This document shows positions 1-6,367 of a stretch of DNA of 12,929 bases, piece by piece (the first letter of the stretch is position 1; every line of letters begins with the position of its first letter). The stretch lies in contig CAZKHA010000100.1 of NCBI GenBank assembly GCA_964552325.1, positions 1 through 12,929 of the forward strand, written 5' to 3'. The notes below the pieces were generated by a model. That model had not been told where the DNA came from. It ran no database searches and saw only the letters and a list, made by a program, of their open reading frames with translations. The position numbers and the translations under genes are program-made. Source of the stretch: CAZKCK01 sp964552325 (GTDB lineage: Bacteria > Bacteroidota > Bacteroidia > Bacteroidales > TTA-H9).

Positions 1-1
1 G

Positions 2-82
2 TCGTGGAAGCTGATCGAAAACCCGATTAACAACCTAAAAGATCGTTTCCCATATTTTAAGAGCAAACACGTGGCAGAGTGA
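2..82 (+). CDS. 3' end of a probable acyltransferase-3 (OafA-like) family protein, partial
   Basis: Only the last 26 codons are in the window; the frame is open from the left edge and stops with TGA at 80-82. The peptide includes WKLIENPINNLKDRF and ends in a basic tail. Acyltransferase-3 proteins, integral membrane O-acyltransferases that modify surface polysaccharides, typically end just after their last membrane helix with an E-x-P-x-x-x-L-K-x-R-F pattern, and this tail matches it. The family call rests on that short pattern alone, so it is tentative; that this is a genuine gene end is somewhat safer. The gene points toward the convergent CNNM/CBS gene, whose stop is about 150 bases away. 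Confidence 0.45.
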   Translation, partial: SWKLIENPINNLKDRFPYFKSKHVAE

Positions 83-203
83 GCTTCCCTCCATAAATCC
101 AGGAGGTATAAACCCCGCAAAACAGCCATTCTTAGCGCAAAGTATTTCCATTCTTTTGGTTTCTAACGGAAGTGATTAAACCATAAGCCATAGCATACAA
201 TAT

Positions 204-223
204 TAGTGTTTACCGAATCACTA
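204..223 (-). terminator. Weak hairpin just after the CNNM/CBS gene stop
   Basis: TAGTG at 204-208 and CACTA at 219-223 are perfect inverted repeats around a 10-base centre that can add two more pairs (TT/AA) after one mismatch. The hairpin begins six bases beyond the stop of the minus-strand gene. There is no T-run on the minus-strand side, so it may be a 3'-end stabilising stem rather than an intrinsic terminator. Confidence 0.25.
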
Positions 224-229
224 GGATGC

Positions 230-1507
230 TTATTTATGTTTAGTAATCAATACCTTATCTATCTTGTTGCCGTCTAGGTCAATCACTTCGATGGTAAAAT
301 CATGAAGTACGATTTTGTCGCCCAGTTGTGGGATTTTGCGGAGGTTATCTACTACAAAACCCGCAATAGTTGAATAATCAATTTCTTCAAAATTAATACG
401 AAAGCTTGGGATCACTTCACTCAGGATTTCGATAGGGGCATCTCCATTTACCAAAATCGTATTATCGTCGCGTACAAAAATATCGGGTTCAAACACTTGG
501 CCGTCTTCAGGAATTTGGCCAACAAAGTTTTCAAGAATATCGTGAATGGTTATAACGCCTTCAAAACCACCATATTCATTAACCACACAACATAAATGGA
601 TCTTTCCTTGTTGAAAGATAGATAGAACACTTTGGGCACTAATACTTTCGGGCACATAGGTAGGTTCAATTAATAAATCCTTGAAATTAAATTGATTGCC
701 CGAATTGCAGGTTTTAAAATAATCATGCACAAGAAGTACCCCAATTATATCTTCTAAGTTCTCATTACAAAAGATGATTTTGCTGTGGGTGGTGTGCAGC
801 AGCTTCTCATGAATACTTTCATTATCCAGTTTTGCATTCAGCCATTCCACTTCCATACGATGTGTCATAATGTGTTTGGCCTTTTTATCAGCAAAGTAAA
901 AAACCTTTTCGTGCATTACGTTTTGTTCTTTCTCAATTACGCCAGTGCTGGATGCAAGTTTAATCATTTGCCGTAACTCAGCTTCGGTAATCAAGTCAGT
1001 GCTTTTCTTAACACCAATTATACTGCTGATTATGTTAGTGGATGCCGAAAGGAGCCAAACAAAAGGGTAAAAAGCAAGGCTAAAGTAATAAATATAGGGT
1101 GCCACAGCCAATGCAATCGTATTGGGATTGTTAAGCGCTAAGGTTTTAGGTACCAATTCGCCAATAACTATCGAGATAAAAGTTATAATTACGATAGTAA
1201 ATGTTAAGGCTATTTCTGCAGCATATCGGGCAATAAAATCAAATTGTTGAAAAAATGGCGTAAAATCATCGGCTATATTAATCCCTCCATAAACACCCGT
1301 AATAATACCTATCAGGGTAATGCCAACTTGGATTGCCGAAAGGAAATTTTCAGAATTATCAAGCAGTTTCAATGCTTTAACTGCTCCTTTAATGCCTTTT
1401 AGTTTTGCCTCTTCAATAGTGGAACGTTTACAAGAAACCAACGCAATTTCTGATAAGGCAAAAAAACCATTTAAAAAAACTAAAAATATTAAAATTACTA
1501 TTTCCAT
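230..1507 (-). CDS. CNNM/CBS/CorC-domain transporter-associated membrane protein (HlyC/CorC family)
   Basis: This 425-residue protein belongs to the family annotated as 'hemolysin' or Mg/Co efflux protein; members are inner-membrane proteins linked to divalent cation (Mg2+) export and most are not haemolysins. The N-terminal CNNM (DUF21) domain covers about residues 1-190. It opens with a hydrophobic helix containing NGFFALSEIALVS, the family hallmark, and has further membrane segments near 60-80, 100-120 and 135-160; the second contains VIGELVPKTLAL. A CBS pair follows at about 205-335, with the usual YGGFEGVITIHDILE element in the second repeat. A CorC_HlyC domain (about 350-422) ends the protein. 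Length is normal and all domains look intact. It lies downstream of aspartate kinase on the same strand, 146 bases away, with its own possible promoter. The transported ion cannot be read from sequence. Confidence 0.93.
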   Translation of the reverse strand: MEIVILIFLVFLNGFFALSEIALVSCKRSTIEEAKLKGIKGAVKALKLLDNSENFLSAIQVGITLIGIITGVYGGINIADDFTPFFQQFDFIARYAAEIALTFTIVIITFISIVIGELVPKTLALNNPNTIALAVAPYIYYFSLAFYPFVWLLSASTNIISSIIGVKKSTDLITEAELRQMIKLASSTGVIEKEQNVMHEKVFYFADKKAKHIMTHRMEVEWLNAKLDNESIHEKLLHTTHSKIIFCNENLEDIIGVLLVHDYFKTCNSGNQFNFKDLLIEPTYVPESISAQSVLSIFQQGKIHLCCVVNEYGGFEGVITIHDILENFVGQIPEDGQVFEPDIFVRDDNTILVNGDAPIEILSEVIPSFRINFEEIDYSTIAGFVVDNLRKIPQLGDKIVLHDFTIEVIDLDGNKIDKVLITKHK

Positions 1508-1581
1508 TGAGTTAAATTATATTGAAGCATAATAGAGGATGAGATTTGCATATAAAAAAGTAGTTGATTTGCAGGAACTGC

Positions 1582-1605
1582 GTTTCTAACATTCGCTGTA
1601 GAAAC
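1582..1605 (-). other. Hairpin between aspartate kinase and the CNNM/CBS gene
   Basis: GTTTCTA (1582-1588) and TAGAAAC (1599-1605) form a perfect 7-bp stem with a 10-base loop. A smaller stem, GCAG-GAA-CTGC, lies next to it at 1571-1581. On the minus strand a T-run occurs only some 20 bases further, so this is a poor intrinsic terminator. It could separate the two transcripts, stabilise the kinase mRNA 3' end, or be a structured leader for the downstream gene. Confidence 0.4.
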
Positions 1606-1639
1606 ACGCTGAAAGACTTTAGCTTTCATTTATGTTGTG

Positions 1640-1647
1640 CAAATTTA
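1640..1647 (-). promoter_or_regulatory. Possible -7 element for the CNNM/CBS gene
   Basis: Read on the minus strand, 1647-1640 is TAAATTTG, an exact match to the Bacteroidota -7 consensus TAnnTTTG. The -33 partner is weak (GTTG, about 17 bp further upstream, inside the end of the kinase gene). It would give a leader of about 125 bases containing the hairpin at 1582-1605. A motif this short and AT-rich can arise by chance. Confidence 0.35.
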
Positions 1648-1653
1648 GAACTT

Positions 1654-2925
1654 TTATACAATTGCAACCACATATTGCACAGTGCTTCGGCTGCGTTGTT
1701 CCAGCAATACCGTTTTGCCTTCGAGCATGCGGTCGATGGTTTCTTGGTTGTAATGCCGTATAGTAATGAGCCACAAGTCTTTATTATACCGTACTTTGTA
1801 ATTGGCCTGCAATTCGGCAATTACTTCAGCGGTCTTGCCCAGCCTATCATCTACACACACTGAGAAACTAATGGCAGAATTTTGCATTAGATTGATTGAT
1901 AGGTTATAGCGACTGAAAACCTCGAAAATGCTCTGAAGGTTTTTTTCTGCGATAAATGAGAAATCGCGTGGGGAAATGGAGATAAGTACTTGCTGGGTTT
2001 TAAAAATAAACGAGGCAGGGAGTTGTGTCGTTTGGGTACCTAAGCCAACAACCGTACCCACGGCATCGGGATCTAAAAATGATTTTACATACAATGGAAT
2101 ACCTTTATTCTCAAGGGGTTTAATGGTTTTGGGGTGAATAATGGTAGCGCCATAATATGCCAATTCAATGGCTTCGGAATAGGTTATAAAATCGAGTTTT
2201 ACCGCATCTTTGTAAAATTTGGGGTCGGCATTTAGCAATCCTGGAACATCTTTCCAAATGGTTACATCTTGGGCATTTAAGGCATATCCAAAAATGGCAG
2301 CCGTATAATCAGAACCTTCACGGCCCAAAGTGACAGATTTGCCTTCGTTATCGCTTCCTATAAATCCTTGGGTAATAAGTATATCGAAATCAGAACTTAA
2401 TCGACTAACAGTGTGCTCGATAGCTGCTGTAGTTGCTTCCCAATCAACCACTGCATCCCTATTTGTGCTATCCGTTTTAACAAGGCTGCGGGCATCCAAT
2501 AAGGTTGATTTAAGACCTTGGCTAACTAGAAAATGATTTATGATAGCAGTTGAAATCAGCTCACCATAACTTACCAATGCATCATAGGCCCGATCATAAC
2601 AAGAATCGGGAGGGGAGTGAAGGATATGCTTGATTTCATCAAACAGCAAATCTACATCTTGAAACACCTTATGAGAGGTATCCTGAAATAGGCCCTTCAT
2701 TATTTGCGTATGGTACGCCAAAATTTCATCCAAGGCTTCGAATGAAAGCTTGCTCTGCTGAAAATGAAATGCTAAAAGCTTCTCGAACGCATTGGTAGTT
2801 TTGCCCATGGCCGATACCACTACCAGTAATTTGCTATCCTGATAGCGATGAACAATGGCAGCTAAGTTCTTTACTGCCAGTGCATCCTTAACAGATGCTC
2901 CCCCAAACTTAAAAACTTTTATCAT
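1654..2925 (-). CDS. lysC: Aspartate kinase (monofunctional, ACT-containing)
   Basis: Aspartokinase phosphorylates L-aspartate with ATP, the first step of the pathway to lysine (via diaminopimelate, also needed for peptidoglycan), threonine and methionine. The 423-residue protein has the amino-acid kinase fold at about 1-290: the phosphate-binding KFGGASV at residues 6-12 (many relatives have T where this has A), the LITQGFIGSD segment, and the TLGREGSDYTAA nucleotide/substrate loop. The C-terminal portion (about 310-423) is an ACT regulatory region, suggesting feedback control by an end-product amino acid. There is no fused homoserine dehydrogenase, so it is not a ThrA-type enzyme. The start MIKVFKFGG fits the family, whose proteins begin just before the KFGG motif. 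It is divergent from the ABC operon, with a predicted promoter ending about 20 bases upstream. The symbol is by family; the allosteric effector is not readable. Confidence 0.95.
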   Translation of the reverse strand: MIKVFKFGGASVKDALAVKNLAAIVHRYQDSKLLVVVSAMGKTTNAFEKLLAFHFQQSKLSFEALDEILAYHTQIMKGLFQDTSHKVFQDVDLLFDEIKHILHSPPDSCYDRAYDALVSYGELISTAIINHFLVSQGLKSTLLDARSLVKTDSTNRDAVVDWEATTAAIEHTVSRLSSDFDILITQGFIGSDNEGKSVTLGREGSDYTAAIFGYALNAQDVTIWKDVPGLLNADPKFYKDAVKLDFITYSEAIELAYYGATIIHPKTIKPLENKGIPLYVKSFLDPDAVGTVVGLGTQTTQLPASFIFKTQQVLISISPRDFSFIAEKNLQSIFEVFSRYNLSINLMQNSAISFSVCVDDRLGKTAEVIAELQANYKVRYNKDLWLITIRHYNQETIDRMLEGKTVLLEQRSRSTVQYVVAIV

Positions 2926-2944
2926 CCTGTGTAAATTTCAAGTG

Positions 2945-2952
2945 CAAAAGTA
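2945..2952 (-). promoter_or_regulatory. Predicted -7 element for aspartate kinase
   Basis: On the minus strand, 2952-2945 reads TACTTTTG, an exact match to TAnnTTTG. A CTTG at 2971-2968 could be a -33 element, but the 15-bp spacing is shorter than the usual 19-21. The predicted start site leaves a leader of roughly a dozen bases before the kinase ATG. Confidence 0.45.
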
Positions 2953-2986
2953 CGTTATGAGAACATACAAGTGAACGGCTTCACTA

Positions 2987-3019
2987 TTTTTAGCGTAAAA
3001 GCTTTTGTATGTAACTTTG
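2987..3019 (+). promoter_or_regulatory. Predicted promoter of the MacB-type ABC operon
   Basis: TAACTTTG at 3012-3019 matches the Bacteroidota -7 consensus TAnnTTTG. A T-rich stretch at 2987-2991, about 20 bp upstream, can act as a degenerate TTTG -33 element. Transcription would start near 3026, about 30 bases before the ATPase start. The promoter lies back-to-back with that of aspartate kinase. Confidence 0.45.
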
Positions 3020-3057
3020 GAGCTGTTTAGTCGTCATAATGTAAAAAATATTGCATA

Positions 3058-3747
3058 ATGCTTAAAACTGCAAACCTTTCCAAAATATTTAGAACCAGCG
3101 AAATAGAGACTACAGCCCTTAATCAGATAAACCTTGAAGTCTCAAAAGGTGAATTTGTGGCCATTATGGGTCCATCCGGTTGCGGGAAATCAACTTTGCT
3201 CAATATACTGGGCATGCTTGATAACCCAAGTAGTGGTACTTACCTGTTTAATGGTACCGATGTGTCGGGTTTTAGTGAGCGTCAGCGTGCTAACCTTCGC
3301 AAAAACAATATTGGTTTTGTGTTCCAGAACTTTAACCTTATTGAAGAATTAACGGTTTTTGAAAATGTAGAACTGCCACTGGTGTACCTTGGAATGCCCT
3401 CAAAAGAACGCAAAGAAAAGGTTGACAAGGTATTAGAGAAGATGAACATTATACATCGTCGCAAACATTTCCCGTTACAATTATCAGGTGGGCAACAACA
3501 ACGTGTGGCTGTAGCACGGGCGGTGGTGGCCGATCCAAAAATGATACTGGCCGATGAGCCTACCGGTAACCTTGATTCGGCACATGGTGAAGAGGTTATG
3601 GACCTGCTCGATCAATTAAACAAAGTTGGCACTACCATCATTATGGTTACACACTCGCAACGTGATGCCGAATATAGCCAACGCATTATTCGCTTGTTCG
3701 ATGGGCAGATTATCAATGAGAATATCAACCGTAAATTCGCACTCTAA
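3058..3747 (+). CDS. ABC transporter ATP-binding protein, MacB/LolD type
   Basis: This 229-residue ATPase powers the permease encoded immediately downstream. All nucleotide-binding motifs are present: Walker A GPSGCGKST (38-46), Q-loop Gln at 90 in GFVFQNF, signature LSGGQQQRVAVARA (142-155), Walker B MILADE (162-167) followed by the D-loop GNLDS, and the H-loop His at 199 in VTHS. The short size, the LSGGQQQRVAVARA signature and the DEPTGNLDS sequence place it in the MacB/LolD/FtsE branch, whose complexes are mechanotransmitters acting across the periplasm rather than classic channels. The start MLKTANLSKIF is the usual position for the family. The permease begins 11 bases after the stop, so the pair is one operon. 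The substrate cannot be inferred. Confidence 0.94.
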   Translation: MLKTANLSKIFRTSEIETTALNQINLEVSKGEFVAIMGPSGCGKSTLLNILGMLDNPSSGTYLFNGTDVSGFSERQRANLRKNNIGFVFQNFNLIEELTVFENVELPLVYLGMPSKERKEKVDKVLEKMNIIHRRKHFPLQLSGGQQQRVAVARAVVADPKMILADEPTGNLDSAHGEEVMDLLDQLNKVGTTIIMVTHSQRDAEYSQRIIRLFDGQIINENINRKFAL

Positions 3748-3758
3748 AAAGCAATCTT

Positions 3759-6176
3759 ATGTTTGTCAATTATTTAAAAAGTGCCTGGCGAAACATTAGC
3801 CGGAACAGGTTTTATGCCGTCATTAACATTGCGGGACTCTCTATTGGTTTTCTTACGGCCATCCTAATACTGCTCTTTATTAAGGATGAGATGAATTTTG
3901 ATAAACATCACTCCAAATATGAACGCATATATAGGCTTGAGTCAAACTTCAATATCAATGGGAAACATGATAAGTTTGCAATTGTTCCAATCCCAATGGG
4001 GCCCGCCTTTAAGATTGAGTTCCCCGAAGTTGAAGAATTTGTGCGCCTTAACCTAGCCGATGACATAAGGCTTAGGTATCAAGAGAAAGAGTTTGCCGAA
4101 CAACGGGTTTATTTTGCTGATTCAAGCATTTTTAAGGTATTCGACCATCCCGTTTTGAATGGAAGTGCAGTAGATGCCCTCAAAGAACCAAATACAGTGG
4201 TGCTAACCAAAACCATGGCCCAAAAGTATTTTGGAACCGAAAACCCCATAGGCAAGGTGATAACTTCAAACGAAAAGCGCGATTACAAGGTTACCGCTGT
4301 TATTGCCGACCTTCCATCAAATTCGCACGTAGTGTTTGATGCGTTATTATCAGCCTCTACGCTTGTTAAAGAGCTTGGAGCAGAACGTTTTAATAGCATG
4401 GAGCCGGGAGCTTTCTGGAATATTGGCGTGTTTACTTATGTGTTACTAAAACCCAATACCAAGATGGAAACAATCCATCAGAAATTTCCGGGGTTTTATG
4501 ATAAATACATGGCAGAAATTGGCAAACAGATTAATGCCGGCTTCGAGTTAATGAGCACCCGTCTCGACGAAGTTCACCATTCAGCCTTTCTGGGTGGCGA
4601 TTTGCCAAAAGGAAGCAAAACGTATATCTATCTTTTTTTGGCTATAGCCGTGTTTATTTTGGTGTTGGCGGCTATTAATTATATGAATATGGCCACTGCA
4701 CGTTCGGCCATCCGGGCACGCGAAGTAGGCATACGTAAAGTATTGGGCGCCTACAGGGGCCAACTAATGCGGCAGTTCTTTGGCGAATCAATCATCCTGG
4801 CCTTGTTGAGTTTAAGCTTGGCACTAGCACTAGCGGCCATTTTGCTGCCGGCATTTAACGCTTACTCCAACCGCTTGATTGGATATGATAGTTTATTCTC
4901 CTTAAAAATGATAGGTGGAAGCCTCTTGATTAGTTTGTTTACGGGGCTTTTATCGGGACTCTATCCAGCGCTTTTTTTGTCATCGTTCCAGCCTATGGTT
5001 GTGCTAAAAGGCTTAAGCTTAGGAAGCCATAAAGGTGTTTTACGTAAATCGTTGGTTGTATTCCAGTTTATTATTTCTGTAGTAATGATAATGGGAACAC
5101 TAACTATTGAACGGCAAATAAAGTTTTTGCAAACCACCGATCTAGGTTTTGATAAAGAAAATGTGCTGGTGGCTCCGGTTCAGGATACAAGCTTCAGGAA
5201 AAAACTACCGCAATTGCGCGATGAGTTGTTGAAAAACCCACATATTAAAGGAGTTTCAACATCAACAGGAGTGCCCGGAAATATACGTTCGATTATTGTT
5301 ATGAAAGTTGAGATGAACGGCAAGATGCAAGAATTGGCCGTTAACCTGGTAATGGCCGATACAGCCTACCTTGATGCGATGAAGCTTAGGCTGATAAAAG
5401 GGCGCAACTTTGACCAACGTATGAAAACCGACCAGAAGGAAGCCGTTATCGTAAATGAGACAGCAGCAAAAAAATTCGGGTGGGGAAATGATGCAATTGG
5501 TAAACGCATCGATTTTGGCATTAACCTCGATGGCACGGTTGATATGCCCACCAAGGTTATTGGTGTGGTTAAAGACTTCAATTATGTGTCGTTGCAAAAC
5601 CCTATCGAGCCCCTGGCTATCTTTTTGTCGGCTCGTTCGCAGTATTATTTAAGCATCCGCACCGATGGTATAGAGCCAGCAAAAACGCTGGAATATATCC
5701 GTGAAAAATGGACCGCTTTAGGTTCGCCTGATCCATACGATTACGTTTATATGAACGAGAGCCTCGGCAAAATGTACCGGGGCGAGGAAAAGCTTATTGC
5801 TGGGTTTGGGGTGGCTTCTGCGCTTTCAATATTTATCGCCTTGTTGGGTTTATTGGGTTTGTCGTCCTTCCTTTCGGAGCGCAGGACCCGCGAGATAGGT
5901 ATCCGAAAAGTGCTGGGAGCCAGTTTTTCGGGTTTAATGGGGATGCTTTACAAAGAAATTGTGTTATTGGTATTTATTGCCTTTGTAATAGCCGCTCCGG
6001 TTGCCACCTGGGCACTGGATAAATGGTTGGAGCAATATGCCTATCACACAGCTATTTCGTGGGGTATTTATGTGCTATCAGCGGTGTTATCCTTATCAAT
6101 TGCCATCTTTACATCAACCTACCACACCTTAAAAACGGTAAATACCAACCCAGTTGAGGCTATTAAGTATGAATAA
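3759..6176 (+). CDS. ABC transporter permease, duplicated MacB-PCD/FtsX type
   Basis: This 805-residue inner-membrane protein is the partner of the preceding ATPase. It is an internal duplication of the MacB unit: helix 1 at about 21-41, a periplasmic MacB-like core domain at about 45-280, then three helices (about 287-309, 343-364, 384-405); the second half has a helix at about 430-451, a second periplasmic domain to about 670, and three more helices (about 676-700, 733-753, 765-786). The FtsX coupling motif occurs twice, REVGIRKVLGA at 321-331 and REIGIRKVLGA at 711-721. The C-terminus NTNPVEAIKYE is typical of this large permease type in Bacteroidota, where many paralogues exist. A two-halved permease can work as a single chain with an ATPase dimer. 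Known relatives export macrolides, peptides or lipoproteins; the substrate here is unknown. Confidence 0.93.
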   Translation: MFVNYLKSAWRNISRNRFYAVINIAGLSIGFLTAILILLFIKDEMNFDKHHSKYERIYRLESNFNINGKHDKFAIVPIPMGPAFKIEFPEVEEFVRLNLADDIRLRYQEKEFAEQRVYFADSSIFKVFDHPVLNGSAVDALKEPNTVVLTKTMAQKYFGTENPIGKVITSNEKRDYKVTAVIADLPSNSHVVFDALLSASTLVKELGAERFNSMEPGAFWNIGVFTYVLLKPNTKMETIHQKFPGFYDKYMAEIGKQINAGFELMSTRLDEVHHSAFLGGDLPKGSKTYIYLFLAIAVFILVLAAINYMNMATARSAIRAREVGIRKVLGAYRGQLMRQFFGESIILALLSLSLALALAAILLPAFNAYSNRLIGYDSLFSLKMIGGSLLISLFTGLLSGLYPALFLSSFQPMVVLKGLSLGSHKGVLRKSLVVFQFIISVVMIMGTLTIERQIKFLQTTDLGFDKENVLVAPVQDTSFRKKLPQLRDELLKNPHIKGVSTSTGVPGNIRSIIVMKVEMNGKMQELAVNLVMADTAYLDAMKLRLIKGRNFDQRMKTDQKEAVIVNETAAKKFGWGNDAIGKRIDFGINLDGTVDMPTKVIGVVKDFNYVSLQNPIEPLAIFLSARSQYYLSIRTDGIEPAKTLEYIREKWTALGSPDPYDYVYMNESLGKMYRGEEKLIAGFGVASALSIFIALLGLLGLSSFLSERRTREIGIRKVLGASFSGLMGMLYKEIVLLVFIAFVIAAPVATWALDKWLEQYAYHTAISWGIYVLSAVLSLSIAIFTSTYHTLKTVNTNPVEAIKYE

Positions 6177-6240
6177 TGAACGGATAATTTGCTAACGACC
6201 TCCATTGCTTTATTTATAGATTGATTTTGATGTATTTGCT

Positions 6241-6322
6241 GCGTGAGGGATAGTAGCGGAAAGCCCGCAGCGAGGCACGAGCGAGGACTTGAAGCGATAG
6301 CCCGACCCAAAGGGGCACGCCC
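6241..6322. repeat. GC-rich structured dispersed element between convergent genes
   Basis: This roughly 80-base block is far more GC-rich than its AT-rich surroundings and has internal structure: GCGTG at 6241-6245 can pair with CACGC at 6316-6320 to close the element, GCGG (6256-6259) pairs with CCGC (6265-6268) around a 5-base loop, and GCGAGG is repeated at 6270-6275 and 6281-6286. From memory, closely similar blocks (AGCGGAAAGCCCGC followed by GCGAGGCACGAGCGAGGAC) recur between genes in many Bacteroidota and are often mis-annotated as short hypothetical proteins. It lies between the stops of two convergent genes, so it may affect mRNA 3' ends or be a non-autonomous mobile repeat. Only one copy is in the window; exact ends are uncertain. 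Confidence 0.6.
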
Positions 6323-6367
6323 AAGGCATTAAAAAATGATCTTAACTGAAGCTGATGCGAGTTTGGC

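Noticed and set aside
171..222. AGTGATT/AATCACT inverted repeat in the left spacer
   Set aside because: The arms are 38 bases apart and compete with the closer hairpin at 204-223; probably chance in AT-rich DNA.
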